This document shows positions 1-8,952 of a DNA stretch of 64,000 bases, piece by piece (within the stretch, counting starts at the first letter, position 1; every line of letters begins with the position of its first letter). Under the pieces are notes generated by a model, which did not search any database, was not told the origin of the DNA, and saw only the letters and a list, made by a program, of their open reading frames with translations. Where the stretch lies: assembly GCA_041687435.1 (NCBI GenBank), contig JAWLBX010000019.1, positions 1-64,000 of the forward strand. Direction: 5' to 3'. The translations under genes were made by a program, and so were the position numbers. This stretch comes from JACKII01 sp041687435. Lineage in GTDB: Bacteria; Pseudomonadota; Alphaproteobacteria; Bin95.

Positions 1-98
1 TCGCAACCCGTTACGACAAGCTCGGCTCAACCTACCTCGCCATGATCAAACTGGCCGCCATCCGCATCCGATTGCGCGTTTATGAGTCGACCGCCTAG
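1..98 (+). mobile_element. 3' end of an IS5-family transposase gene (partial)
   Basis: Reading from base 3, the frame encodes 31 residues (starting ATRYDKL, ending VYESTA) before a TAG at 96-98. A terminal ATRYDKL...YL...LAAIRIxLRxYES pattern is typical of the C-terminus of IS5-group DDE transposases. The rest of the gene lies left of the window, so its integrity is unknown. I could not identify a terminal inverted repeat with confidence in bases 99-146, where the right end of the element should fall. The piece is too short to name the subgroup. Confidence 0.7.
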
Positions 99-146
99 AT
101 CGGATCGGATCAAGATAGCTGAGATATCAGCAAATTGGAAAGCGCC

Positions 147-620
147 ATGCACCTCAAAGGCTCCTGCTACTGCAACGCCGTCCGCTTCGAGTGCGAGGCG
201 TATGCGCCCGTGCCCTATCTGCGCTGCCACTGCTCGATCTGCCGCAAGACCGCGGGCGGCGGCGGGTTCGCAATCAATCTGGGCGCCCGGGCCGACACCC
301 TGAAGGTCGAGGGCGCCGACGCCATCGGCGTCTTTCATGCCGTGATCGACGGGGTGGAAAGCCCGGCGGAGCGACGGTTCTGCACCAGGTGCGGCTCGGC
401 GCTCTGGGTCTACGATCCGGGCTGGCCGGACCTGGTGCACCCGTTCGCAAGCGCCATCGACACGCCGCTGCCGGAGCCGCCCGAGCAGGTGCACATGATG
501 CTCTCGGCGAAGCCCGGCTGGGTGCGCGACGACTCCCGCCCGGGCGAGGACACGCACCGCGACTATCCCAGCCAGTCGCTGGAGGCGTGGCACCGCGCCC
601 ACGGCCTGCTGGACGAGTGA
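147..620 (+). CDS. GFA-family (glutathione-dependent formaldehyde-activating enzyme-like) zinc protein
   Basis: 157-residue protein of the GFA/CENP-V fold. It shows the zinc-binding pattern of the family: C-x-C at residues 7 and 9, a CHCSICRK block at 27-34, and a C-x-x-C-G-S motif near residue 80. Members bind zinc and are often annotated as S-(hydroxymethyl)glutathione synthase, but most have no proven activity, so only the fold is claimed. The ATG at 147 puts the CxC motif at the usual place; a TTG 12 bases upstream is a less likely start. The gene stands alone between the IS remnant and the TPP enzyme. Confidence 0.85.
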   Translation: MHLKGSCYCNAVRFECEAYAPVPYLRCHCSICRKTAGGGGFAINLGARADTLKVEGADAIGVFHAVIDGVESPAERRFCTRCGSALWVYDPGWPDLVHPFASAIDTPLPEPPEQVHMMLSAKPGWVRDDSRPGEDTHRDYPSQSLEAWHRAHGLLDE

Positions 621-757
621 GGCGGCAGGCCCGGCTCACTCCCTCCTTCATCGGCCACGCGGAAAACCCGCGCCGCCGCCCTTCCCTGCCGCGCCAAAAC
701 CGGGATAATGCCGGGTCTCAGGCAAAACCGCCGCTCAAAGACAGAGAGACCGCCCGC

Positions 758-2422
758 ATGACCCAGCCCGTCGCCACCATCCTCGCGGAAACGCTCGCCA
801 ATCACGGCGTCGATTGCATCTATTGCGTACCCGGCGAAAGCTTCCTGCCGCTCACCGACGCCCTGCGCGACCGGCCGGAGATCAAGCTGGTTGTCTGCCG
901 GCACGAGGGCGGGGCGGGGCTGATGGCCGTCTCGCATGCGCGCGTGCGTGGCGAAACCGGCGTCTGCCTTGTCAGCCGCGGGCCGGGCGCGATGAATGCC
1001 GCCATCGCGCTGCACGTCGCCTATCACGACGCCGACCCGGTCGTGTTCCTGATCGGCCAGGCGGAGCGGGACGAGTTGAACCGGCTGGCGTTGCAGGAAA
1101 TGAACTATTCCAAGACGTTTTCGGACACCACCAAGGCGGTGATCGAGGTCATTCACCCGGAGAACATTGCGGAGGATACGGCCCGCGCCTTCCACATCGC
1201 CGCCAGCGGCACGCCCGGCCCCGTCGCGCTGATCCTGCCCGAAGACCTGCTCTATGGCGACGCGGATGCAGTGGCGGCCCAGCCGCGCAAGCCTGCCAAG
1301 CCGGGCGCGACCGCGGAGGATGCCGCCGCCGCGCTGGAACTGCTGCGCCGGGCGGAGCGGCCGGTGGTGGTCGCCGGCAACCTGCTGCATGGCGAGGCCC
1401 TGGACGACCTTCGCCGCTTTGCCGAGACCTTCGACCTGCCGGTGGCGACGCCCCAGCGCCGCTTCCACACCTTCGACAGCCGCCACCCGAACGCCGGCGG
1501 CCGCCTACCGAACCGGGCGGACAAGGGCCTGCTCGATATCATGAAGGACAGCGACCTGATCGTGGTGCTGGGCGAGCGCATGCTGCCCTCCTGGACCCAG
1601 AATTTCAGCTTCCCGAAAGCGCCGGTGGCAGACCAGCCCTTCATCCATGTCTGGCCGGATGCGACGGAGGTGGGCCGGGCCTACGCCCCCACGCTCGGCA
1701 TTGCCGCCGACCCGCAGAGCTTCATCCGCGCGATGCTGGCAGAAGGCCCGGGCGACATTCCCGCCAGCCGCAAGGGCTGGGTCGAGCGGCTGAATGCCCA
1801 GCACCGCAAGGTGCTCGCCTACACGCCGCGATCCTCCAACGACGGCCTGATTTTCGGCAACGTCATCGCCGCAATCGACCAGCATCTGAGCAAGACCGCG
1901 GTGGTGACCTGCGATGCCGGCAATTTCTCCAGTTGGATGGCGCAGTTCCTGAACATGGGCCCCGGCAACATGTTCGTGGGTGCGGCGGTCGGCGCGATGG
2001 GGCCCGGTGTGCCGGCAGCGGTCGCAGCAGGCATCGCCTCCCCAGGCCGGCAGGTGGTGGCCTTCGTCGGCGATGGCGGCGTGCTGATGACCGGCAACGA
2101 ACTGGCGACCGCCGTGCAGTACGACGTGCCGCTGAAGCTGTTCATCTCGGACAACAGTGCCTATGGCACCATCCGCATGCACCAGGCCCGCAGCTTCCCT
2201 GGCCGGGACTATGGCATCGCGCTGAAAAACCCGGATTTCGTGAAATGGGGCGAAAGCTTCGGCGCAAAAGGCGTGCTGATCGAGACTGAGGCGGAGGTGG
2301 AGGACAAGGTGGCCGAGGCGATGGCGCATGACGGCCCCGTCGTCATCCACTGCAAAACCAGCCTGGATAACATCTCCCCCAGCGCAACGATCAGCGGCAT
2401 CGAGGAAGCCGCGCGGAAGTAG
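758..2422 (+). CDS. thiamine-pyrophosphate-dependent enzyme, acetolactate synthase-like
   Basis: 554 residues, the usual length for the three-domain TPP enzymes of the acetolactate synthase / benzoylformate decarboxylase / oxalyl-CoA decarboxylase superfamily. The N-terminal PYR domain has the catalytic glutamate (Glu50 in CRHEGGAG). The C-terminal PP domain has the GDGG...DNSAYG metal/TPP-binding motif around residues 437-465. No regulatory ilvN-type subunit follows and no biosynthetic ilv genes are near, so a catabolic 2-oxo-acid decarboxylase or carboligase is more likely than IlvB. The substrate cannot be read from sequence. A hairpin follows the stop, facing the convergent Lon-like gene. 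Confidence 0.85.
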   Translation: MTQPVATILAETLANHGVDCIYCVPGESFLPLTDALRDRPEIKLVVCRHEGGAGLMAVSHARVRGETGVCLVSRGPGAMNAAIALHVAYHDADPVVFLIGQAERDELNRLALQEMNYSKTFSDTTKAVIEVIHPENIAEDTARAFHIAASGTPGPVALILPEDLLYGDADAVAAQPRKPAKPGATAEDAAAALELLRRAERPVVVAGNLLHGEALDDLRRFAETFDLPVATPQRRFHTFDSRHPNAGGRLPNRADKGLLDIMKDSDLIVVLGERMLPSWTQNFSFPKAPVADQPFIHVWPDATEVGRAYAPTLGIAADPQSFIRAMLAEGPGDIPASRKGWVERLNAQHRKVLAYTPRSSNDGLIFGNVIAAIDQHLSKTAVVTCDAGNFSSWMAQFLNMGPGNMFVGAAVGAMGPGVPAAVAAGIASPGRQVVAFVGDGGVLMTGNELATAVQYDVPLKLFISDNSAYGTIRMHQARSFPGRDYGIALKNPDFVKWGESFGAKGVLIETEAEVEDKVAEAMAHDGPVVIHCKTSLDNISPSATISGIEEAARK

Positions 2423-2432
2423 CCACGCCGCC

Positions 2433-2464
2433 AGGGCGAGGCACGGCTTTGCCTGCCCCGCCCT
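2433..2464. terminator. hairpin between convergent genes
   Basis: AGGGCG at 2433-2438 pairs with CGCCCT at 2459-2464, enclosing a second stem AGGCA (2439-2443) / TGCCT (2450-2454). It lies in the short gap between two convergent genes. No U-tract follows on either strand, so intrinsic terminator strength is uncertain. Confidence 0.45.
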
Positions 2465-2480
2465 GTGATGCGCCTCGGCT

Positions 2481-4826
2481 TCAGCCTGATTTGCGGTAGG
2501 TCTCCGCAATCGCGGCGTTGAACTGCGTTAGGCGCGCCATGACCCGGCCGAAAACGCTGTCCGCCGGATAGTTGCCATCCGCGGCCGGTGCACCCACCGG
2601 CGTCGCCAGCAGCAGTTCCAGCGCCTCCGTCACATGGGATACGGTCCAGATGTGGAACCGTCCGGCGGCAACGGCCTCCATCACATCGCTTTTTAGCACC
2701 AGATTCCGGGTGTTGGCGGCGGGTACGATGACGCCCTGCTCGCCTGTCAGCCCCTCCGGCTTGTCAAGACACGAACGGTAAAAGCCCTCGATCTTGCGAG
2801 CGACGCCGCCGACCACCTGGGCCACGCCATGCTGGTTCATGGAGCCGGTAATCGCCACATCTTGCCGGACCGGCAGACCGGAAAGATCCGAGATCGCGGC
2901 CACTGCTTCCGCCAGACTGGCGCTATCGCCCTCAACCCCGCCATAGCTCTGTTCGAAGGTGATGGAACAGGTAAACGACAATGGGATGCCCCGGGCAAAC
3001 AGGCCGGTGAGGAAGCCTTGCAGGATCATCGCCCCCTTCTGTTGGATCGGGCCGCCCATCGCAACGAAGCGCTCGATATTGACGATGCCCTCACGCCCGG
3101 CAGAGGCGCGGGCGGTCACGCGGGCCGGTGCGCCGAAAACATGGTCGCCCAGATCGCGCACGGTCAGGCCGTTTACCTGACCGACAGCCCTGCCAGTCGA
3201 TTCGATCAGGATCGTGCCGTCGGCAATGCGTTCGTGCATCAGATCCTCGGTCCGGGCATTGCGGATGCGGCGCTGGACAATGGCCTGCTCCACCGCTTCC
3301 GCCGTCAGCGGGCCATGCGGGGCGCCGACGCGGGCCTCCGCGATCACATCCTCAAGCAACTCGAACTTGGCGGAAAGCCGCGTGCGGTCGTCCGCCAGCC
3401 GGCTTGCATGGGCCAGCAACCGGGTGATGGCCGCAGGCTCGCAGCCAGTGGCACCGCGGCGTTCTGCAATCTGCTCCAGCAGGCCCGCATAGTGAGCCAG
3501 GTTGGTTTCGTCGGCGGGCATGTCGCCATCAATTTCCGCCTTGATCCGGAAATGGGTTTGAAAATCCACATCGGCGGAAAAAAACGTCTGGAACCACTGC
3601 GGCGCGCCCACAAGCACCACTTTGACATCCAGCGGGATTGGCTTCGGGCGGGGCGCACCGGCAATCGGCAGCGCTGCCTGTTGGCGCAGATCCTCCAGCT
3701 GGATTTCCTGGTCGCGCAGCGCGCCTTTCAGGAACAGCCAGCTAAAAGGCTGGGCGGCCAGGGCTTCGGCCCGCAGAACGATAATGCCACCGTTGGCACG
3801 GTGCAGCGCACCAGAACGCAACAAGGTAAAGTCCGTTTCCAGCCGCATGCCGGCCTGGCGGTATTCGAACTTGCCGAACAAATTGTCATAGGTCGGGTTC
3901 GGCTCCACTACGACGAGTGGATGCTTGTCGTCGCCGTGATCGACGAACAGATTCACGGCATAGCGCTGTTCCGGTGGCTCCAGCGGTGGCGCGCCTTCCG
4001 GTTGCCTGGTGGCGAAACGCTGGATGTTGTCGAGAATGTCGACCCTTACCTCCTCCAGCCAGCGTTGCAGGCTGCCATGGCCGGTAAACTGCGAGGCGAG
4101 ATCGCTTATCAGGCCATGAATCGCGTCGTCGGCGATTTGGGTTGAAACCTTGCGGGCATGCTCCCCCACCTGTTTTTGCTGCATGCTGGCCCAGCGAGTG
4201 ATTTGGGAAAGCCGCTCGGCGATCGCGCGAGCGTCCGCCTGAACCTTCTCCATCTCTTCCTGCGTCAGCGCCTTCGACTCCTCACCTTCGGGCGGTTGTG
4301 CCGGGGTGACGGCAGGGCCGGTTTCGGTCTGAACGATGGTCAGGCCGCGCTGTTCGGCCTCTGCCTTGACCTCTGTGATCTGGCGGTTGACCTCCTCCTG
4401 CAGGCGGCGGCCGGGGGCTTGTAGCGCGGTCTGGTGCGCCTCGTCCTCAAAAGCCTGTTGCAGCGCGGCGCGGATGTTGGGAATCAGGGCGGCCATGGCA
4501 TCGCGGAACTCCCGCCCCGTGCCGGCACTCAAACGGCAGGGGCGCGGCCGGTGCGGCCGCCGGAAATTATTGAGATAGACCCAGTCCGGCGGCGGTGCGC
4601 GCTTGGCCATTTCCGCATTCAGATAGGCCATTGTCTCGGTCATGCGGCCGCTGCGGTCGCCGCCGACAACGAAGATATTGAACCCCGGCGATCGGGCGGA
4701 AAGCCCGAAATCCAGCGCATCCTTGGCTCGGGCATGGCTCGATAAGGAGAACACCCCGCCCGGCGCCGGTGTCGGCGAGTGTTGCGGCAGGCCGACGTCG
4801 GCAGCGGTCAGTTCGGTGGCAGCCAT
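2481..4826 (-). CDS. Lon-like protease (AAA_32 / S16 family)
   Basis: 781 residues. The N-terminal region resembles the AAA_32 domain of the E. coli YcbZ (LonH)-like group. A central region rich in Glu/Gln/Lys is probably helical. The C-terminal third is an S16 Lon proteolytic domain with the Ser-Lys dyad: Ser in EGDSASLAEA and Lys in VGGVARKIEGF. The Walker A region near residue 55 reads VVGGDRSGRMT, lacking the usual GK[ST], so canonical ATP hydrolysis there is doubtful; degenerate ATPase motifs are known in this branch. Start ATG at 4826 precedes the conserved beginning. It probably degrades misfolded cytoplasmic proteins, without a known specific target. The next gene upstream on this strand is the CoA-transferase, 59 bases away. 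Confidence 0.88.
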   Translation of the reverse strand: MAATELTAADVGLPQHSPTPAPGGVFSLSSHARAKDALDFGLSARSPGFNIFVVGGDRSGRMTETMAYLNAEMAKRAPPPDWVYLNNFRRPHRPRPCRLSAGTGREFRDAMAALIPNIRAALQQAFEDEAHQTALQAPGRRLQEEVNRQITEVKAEAEQRGLTIVQTETGPAVTPAQPPEGEESKALTQEEMEKVQADARAIAERLSQITRWASMQQKQVGEHARKVSTQIADDAIHGLISDLASQFTGHGSLQRWLEEVRVDILDNIQRFATRQPEGAPPLEPPEQRYAVNLFVDHGDDKHPLVVVEPNPTYDNLFGKFEYRQAGMRLETDFTLLRSGALHRANGGIIVLRAEALAAQPFSWLFLKGALRDQEIQLEDLRQQAALPIAGAPRPKPIPLDVKVVLVGAPQWFQTFFSADVDFQTHFRIKAEIDGDMPADETNLAHYAGLLEQIAERRGATGCEPAAITRLLAHASRLADDRTRLSAKFELLEDVIAEARVGAPHGPLTAEAVEQAIVQRRIRNARTEDLMHERIADGTILIESTGRAVGQVNGLTVRDLGDHVFGAPARVTARASAGREGIVNIERFVAMGGPIQQKGAMILQGFLTGLFARGIPLSFTCSITFEQSYGGVEGDSASLAEAVAAISDLSGLPVRQDVAITGSMNQHGVAQVVGGVARKIEGFYRSCLDKPEGLTGEQGVIVPAANTRNLVLKSDVMEAVAAGRFHIWTVSHVTEALELLLATPVGAPAADGNYPADSVFGRVMARLTQFNAAIAETYRKSG

Positions 4827-4885
4827 GGGCTTTCCTTACGATAGGCGTACTGGCTTGTTCAGATTTAGGCTGCCAGAGGCGAGTG

Positions 4886-6097
4886 TCAGCCCACAACACC
4901 CTCTTCACGCAATCGTGCAATCTCATCTGCCGAAAAACCAACCTCGCCAAGCACAGTATCGGTGTGTTGGCCCACATGCGGCGGCGAGGTTTCGACACTG
5001 GGCGAGCCTTCGTTCAGGTGAAACGAGGCGTTGACCATCGCCATCGGCTTGCCAAGGCCGGTCGGCGGTGGCACCTGCTGCACCACATTGCGATGGACCA
5101 CCTGCTCGTTCTGCAACATTTCCGGCACGGTATTGACGACACCCGCAGGCACGCCAACGGCCTCCAGCTTCTTTTCCCAGTCCTTGGCCGGCCGGGTGGC
5201 GTAGGTCTTGCAAAGCTCATCGTACAACGCCAAGCCATTGTCTGCCCTTGCCTGACGGTCGATAAACCGGGGGTCGGATTTCAGGTCGGGACGTTCCAGC
5301 ACATCGGTCATTTTCTCGAATTGCGCCTGTGTCGCGGTGGCGACCTGGATCATGTTGGTCGCCGTCGGATAGACGGAGGGCGCCGTGGTCGATGCTGGCG
5401 ATCCGTTGCCCATCAGCTGCGGCGCGACCCCGCAATTCAGATAATGCAGGACCATGGGCGAGATGAAGCCGACCGCAGCATCCAGCATCGAAAGGTCGAT
5501 ATACCGGCCCTTGCCCGTGCGCTCCCGCGCGAACAGGGCTGAGGAAATGGCATAGGCGGCGTGAATACCCGCCGCCACGTCGGTCACCCAGAAGCCGACC
5601 TTGGTCGGGCCGTTGTTCTCGAAGCCGGTCAGGGTCATCATGCCGGAATGCGCCTGAATGACAGGATCGTAAGCCGCCTTGCCAGCCAATGGCCCGGTCG
5701 CACCGAAGCCGGAGATTGAGCAATAGATGATCTCGGGCTTCCACTGTCGGATGGCGGCATATTCCAGGCCCATGCGCGCCATCGTGCCCGCCTTGAAGTT
5801 CTCGATCACCACATCGGCGCTCTGCACAAGCCGACGGATGACTTCCTTCGAACGCGAATGCTTGAGGTCAAGGCCGAGCGAGCGCTTGTTGCTGTTGAAG
5901 GCCATGAACAGAGAGGACTGGCCTGCATCCAGGAAATCCGGCCCGCCAGCCATCATAACCCGGCCCTGGTCGCCGCCCTTGGGGTGCTCCAGCTTGATGA
6001 CATCGGCGCCTTGCAGCGCAAGCTGGTAGCTGGCGTACGGGCCGGCAATCACCTGGGTGAAGTCGACGACTCGCACCCCTTCAAATACTTTCGCCAT
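4886..6097 (-). CDS. class III CoA-transferase (CaiB/BaiF family)
   Basis: 403 residues, standard for class III (formyl-CoA transferase type) enzymes that move CoA between carboxylic acids through aspartyl-CoA anhydrides. The N-terminus LEGVRVVDFTQ-like start (FEGVRVVDFTQVIAGPY) and the catalytic Asp in AAYDPVIQAHSGM near residue 170 are present. The open frame extends upstream to 6328, but the extra residues are not family-like; the ATG at 6097 directly precedes KVFEGVRV. Substrates cannot be inferred. It lies between the PBP4-type gene and the Lon-like gene on the same strand, and the spacing allows co-transcription without suggesting shared function. Confidence 0.9.
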   Translation of the reverse strand: MAKVFEGVRVVDFTQVIAGPYASYQLALQGADVIKLEHPKGGDQGRVMMAGGPDFLDAGQSSLFMAFNSNKRSLGLDLKHSRSKEVIRRLVQSADVVIENFKAGTMARMGLEYAAIRQWKPEIIYCSISGFGATGPLAGKAAYDPVIQAHSGMMTLTGFENNGPTKVGFWVTDVAAGIHAAYAISSALFARERTGKGRYIDLSMLDAAVGFISPMVLHYLNCGVAPQLMGNGSPASTTAPSVYPTATNMIQVATATQAQFEKMTDVLERPDLKSDPRFIDRQARADNGLALYDELCKTYATRPAKDWEKKLEAVGVPAGVVNTVPEMLQNEQVVHRNVVQQVPPPTGLGKPMAMVNASFHLNEGSPSVETSPPHVGQHTDTVLGEVGFSADEIARLREEGVVG

Positions 6098-6212
6098 CGT
6101 TCGGGCAGTCTCCTCGGGAGCGAATTTTGTAAAGTTGGCCGGTATTCTGCTGCAAGCCGCACGGTTGGAAAAGAGGTAGTGCACTGCGAACGGCGGTTCA
6201 CAAACAGGCGGG

Positions 6213-7748
6213 TCAAAACGCGGCGACCCAATGCAAAAGAATGCTCTCCTCCAGCCGGCGCGCGCGGGCAAGCCACACGCGGGCCGCAATCTGCACCGGC
6301 GCAGTGAACCGTGCCGGATCCGATTCATACCGCTGACGGGCGTCCAGGTCGTTGTGCATCAGCACGAACAGCATGGGCTTGCCGCTGGCACCCCGCAGCA
6401 CCCCGGCATTACCGCGGGCGTAGAACATGGTGCCGCTTTTGCCGCGCACCTCTACATCATCGTCTTTTTCCGCCCAGCGGGGCTCGCGCAGCAGCGATAG
6501 GAAAGACCTTGGCTCCACTTCCACCTCCCCGTCCGCTGCCGTTTCCGGCTGCGGATACTGCCGGCCGGCGGCATACCGAAGGAGTGCCAACAGCGCCGAA
6601 GGCGTCACCCGCGCACTGCCGGAGAGGCCGGACTGGTTCGGCACCGACCATCCGCGGGCTATCACCGCCGGCGCGGCCTGACGGAGCCAGTCTGAAACGA
6701 CCGCCGCTCCGGCCGAGAGTTCCGGCACATTCGGCCGCAATGCTCTCGCCGTGGCAAGCCCGACCAGTTCCGCCGACAGGTTGTTCGAGTATTTCAGCAA
6801 GTCCTCGGCGATTTCCAGCAGAGGCCGGCTTTCATGTGTGACAATAACGGCCGCCCCTGCGGGTGCAACCGGCAACGGTTCTGGCGGCGGCAACAACAGG
6901 CCTTCCCGCGCCGCATAGGCGCGCAGCATCGCCGCCGTTCGCAAAGCCGGCTGGCGCACGGCAACCTGGCGCTGTCCGGCGCTCGGCACCTTTGGGTCGA
7001 GCAGGTAGACAGTGCGCAGGCCATCTATCGCCTGGATCGAACGCCCATCCCCGAGCGGGCGCGCCGCGATGCCGGCAACGGCATGATCCAGCCCAGGTCG
7101 AAGCGTCACCAGCATGGCGCGGCTCGTCTCATCCCGGGTCCACCGGAGCCATTGCCGGTTGAAATTCACGGAAAGCGCTGACACTGGCGGGTTATAAGGT
7201 TTCAGGCCGTCATCGCTCGCATCGATCTGCGGCACCGAGGGCAGCAGCGATTCGTCGTAGGTAAACCGGATAAGCTCACGGCTTGTCAGGGCCGTTGCCA
7301 AAGCCCTGGCGAGGCCGTGGACGTTTTCCTGAACGAGCACGGGGTCGCCACCGCCTGCCAGATGCAGATGCACCCCCTCCCCTGTCCGCTGCGTCAGAAC
7401 CCGCGTCCGGAACCGGTGATCGGGGCCCAGCACCTCCAGCGCCACCAGCACAGTCGCAATCTTCACCATAGAGGCCGGAATGAATGGCTGGTCCGGCAGA
7501 TGGCTGCGCACCACCTGACCCGCCTGCAGGTCGTAAACGACATAACCGACATCGGTGTCGCGAAACCCGGCGTCGCGGATCAACGCCCGTTCCGAGCCGG
7601 CCCCGGCAGCCGGGCCGATAGCTGCCAGCGACAGGCCCACTGCCAGCCAAGTCCGAGCGACGGGGTTTGCAAGCTGCGATGCCTGCCGTAGACCGGATGG
7701 CGCAAGCCGCCTTGCCGGCCTGACCGACTGCTTTGGGAGTTCTAGCAT
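6213..7748 (-). CDS. dacB: D-alanyl-D-alanine carboxypeptidase/endopeptidase, PBP4 type (S13)
   Basis: 511 residues with a hydrophobic export segment around residues 31-50 ending in AAGA. All three penicillin-binding motifs of peptidase family S13 are present: SMVK (SxxK, near residue 92), SNN in KYSNNLSAEL (SxN), and KSG in RGKSGTMFY (KTG equivalent). It should trim or cleave peptidoglycan peptides in the periplasm. The ATG at 7748 shares a CATG with the start of the divergent gene at 7747; a GGGGGA-like Shine-Dalgarno lies upstream of it. The 30-residue N-terminal extension before the signal segment is long, so a downstream non-ATG start is possible. The symbol is by family. Confidence 0.85.
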   Translation of the reverse strand: MLELPKQSVRPARRLAPSGLRQASQLANPVARTWLAVGLSLAAIGPAAGAGSERALIRDAGFRDTDVGYVVYDLQAGQVVRSHLPDQPFIPASMVKIATVLVALEVLGPDHRFRTRVLTQRTGEGVHLHLAGGGDPVLVQENVHGLARALATALTSRELIRFTYDESLLPSVPQIDASDDGLKPYNPPVSALSVNFNRQWLRWTRDETSRAMLVTLRPGLDHAVAGIAARPLGDGRSIQAIDGLRTVYLLDPKVPSAGQRQVAVRQPALRTAAMLRAYAAREGLLLPPPEPLPVAPAGAAVIVTHESRPLLEIAEDLLKYSNNLSAELVGLATARALRPNVPELSAGAAVVSDWLRQAAPAVIARGWSVPNQSGLSGSARVTPSALLALLRYAAGRQYPQPETAADGEVEVEPRSFLSLLREPRWAEKDDDVEVRGKSGTMFYARGNAGVLRGASGKPMLFVLMHNDLDARQRYESDPARFTAPVQIAARVWLARARRLEESILLHWVAAF

Positions 7749-8880
7749 GCCAATCCCCCTGCCCGGAGAGCCCGCGCCACCGTTCCGCGCCGCCGCAAAC
7801 AACGGCCAGGCCTTGACCAGCGACAGCCTGGCCGGGCGGTTCACCACGCTTTGCTTTTTCGGATCCGGCAGCCATCCAGCGATGGCGGCGATGGTGGCGG
7901 CAATCACCGCGAATACCGTGTTGTTCGATGGCATCGAGCACCAGTTTGTCGGCATCAGCATCGACCCCGACGACCAGGACGCCGAAAGGCTACCCCCGCC
8001 AACACCCGGCGTGCGCATGCTCTGGGATTTCGACCGGCAGTTGAGCCAATTGTTTGGCGCCTTGGAAAGCGCGGACGGTGAAGAGGTCTCGCTCCAGCCA
8101 TTAACCGTGCTGCTGGATGCCGGCCTGCGCGTCATATCCGTCCACCGGATCGACGACCCGGAAGACCATCCCGCCCACCTGACACAATTCCTCCAAAACC
8201 TGCCCCAGATCGGGCCGCCGCGCCCCGCCCTGGCGCAGGCGCCGGTGCTGCTGGTGCCGATGGTATTCGAGATGGAGTTCTGCCGGCGGTTGGCGGCGTA
8301 TTTCGATGAGGCCGGCGGCGATCCCTCCGGCATTCTGGAGGATGACGGCGGCAAGACCGTGCTCACCATCGACCCGACCCGCAAGCAACGCCAGGATGCG
8401 GCCGTCACAGACAACACTTTGCGCCAGGCCGCCCAAGCGCGCATCCGCCGCCGGCTGCTGCCGGAGTTGCGCAAGGCTTTCCAGTTCGATGCCACCAGGA
8501 TGGAACGCTCCGTCGTGGCCCGGTACAGTACCGGTGATTTCTTCGGCCCGCACCGGGACAATGCTGCCTTTGGCACGGCCCACCGCCGCTTCGCCATCAC
8601 CATCCCCCTGAACGCAGACGCCTTTCGCGGCGGGCTCCTGCGTTTCCCGGAGTATGGACCACAAGTCTACCCGATTCCGACCGGCTGCGCGCTGGTCCAT
8701 TCCTGCAGCATAATGCACGAGGTGACGCCGATCACGGACGGCACGCGCTATGCTTTCATTCCAATCGTGTTCGACGAACAGGCCGCGCGGCAGCGGGAGG
8801 AAAATTCGGCCAACCTGGCCGCGAGTGTATCGGTAGACCGGAAGGAAACGGCCGGCGCAGGCGACGTTGCACAAGAATGA
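7747..8880 (+). CDS. peroxiredoxin-fold domain fused to a 2OG-Fe(II) oxygenase
   Basis: 377 residues in two parts. Residues 1-150 resemble an AhpC/TSA peroxiredoxin-like domain (PIPLPGEPAPPF start, LCFFGSG strand, VGISIDPDDQ), but the peroxidatic cysteine position reads GSGSHP, so peroxidase activity is not expected. Residues 170-350 are a prolyl-4-hydroxylase-type dioxygenase: the iron ligands are HRD in FFGPHRDN and a distal His in SIMHEVTPI, and GTRYAF supplies the 2-oxoglutarate Arg. The C-terminus is a polar tail. The ATG at 7747 is preceded by GGGAG at good spacing and overlaps the start codon of the divergent PBP4-type gene. The substrate is unknown. Confidence 0.82.
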   Translation: MPIPLPGEPAPPFRAAANNGQALTSDSLAGRFTTLCFFGSGSHPAMAAMVAAITANTVLFDGIEHQFVGISIDPDDQDAERLPPPTPGVRMLWDFDRQLSQLFGALESADGEEVSLQPLTVLLDAGLRVISVHRIDDPEDHPAHLTQFLQNLPQIGPPRPALAQAPVLLVPMVFEMEFCRRLAAYFDEAGGDPSGILEDDGGKTVLTIDPTRKQRQDAAVTDNTLRQAAQARIRRRLLPELRKAFQFDATRMERSVVARYSTGDFFGPHRDNAAFGTAHRRFAITIPLNADAFRGGLLRFPEYGPQVYPIPTGCALVHSCSIMHEVTPITDGTRYAFIPIVFDEQAARQREENSANLAASVSVDRKETAGAGDVAQE

Positions 8881-8952
8881 ACGCACGCCGCACCGGCCCG
8901 CACCCCGGTCCGTGGCTGCACCAACAGACCGGGGTGGCAGAGGGAATGGCGG

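Noticed and set aside
27..602. 191-codon minus-strand open frame opposite the GFA-family gene
   Set aside because: It is the complement of a gene with conserved zinc-binding cysteines and has no recognisable features.
758..2422. IlvB acetolactate synthase of branched-chain amino acid synthesis
   Set aside because: No regulatory subunit or ilvC follows and the neighbours are unrelated; kept as a general TPP enzyme.
2829..4145. 438-codon plus-strand open frame opposite the Lon-like gene
   Set aside because: Antisense shadow of a gene with clear protease motifs; its composition (Gln, Arg, His, Leu rich) is typical of shadows.
4158..4578. Short plus-strand frames inside the Lon-like gene as small proteins
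   Set aside because: No ribosome site, no family resemblance, wholly inside a conserved coding sequence.
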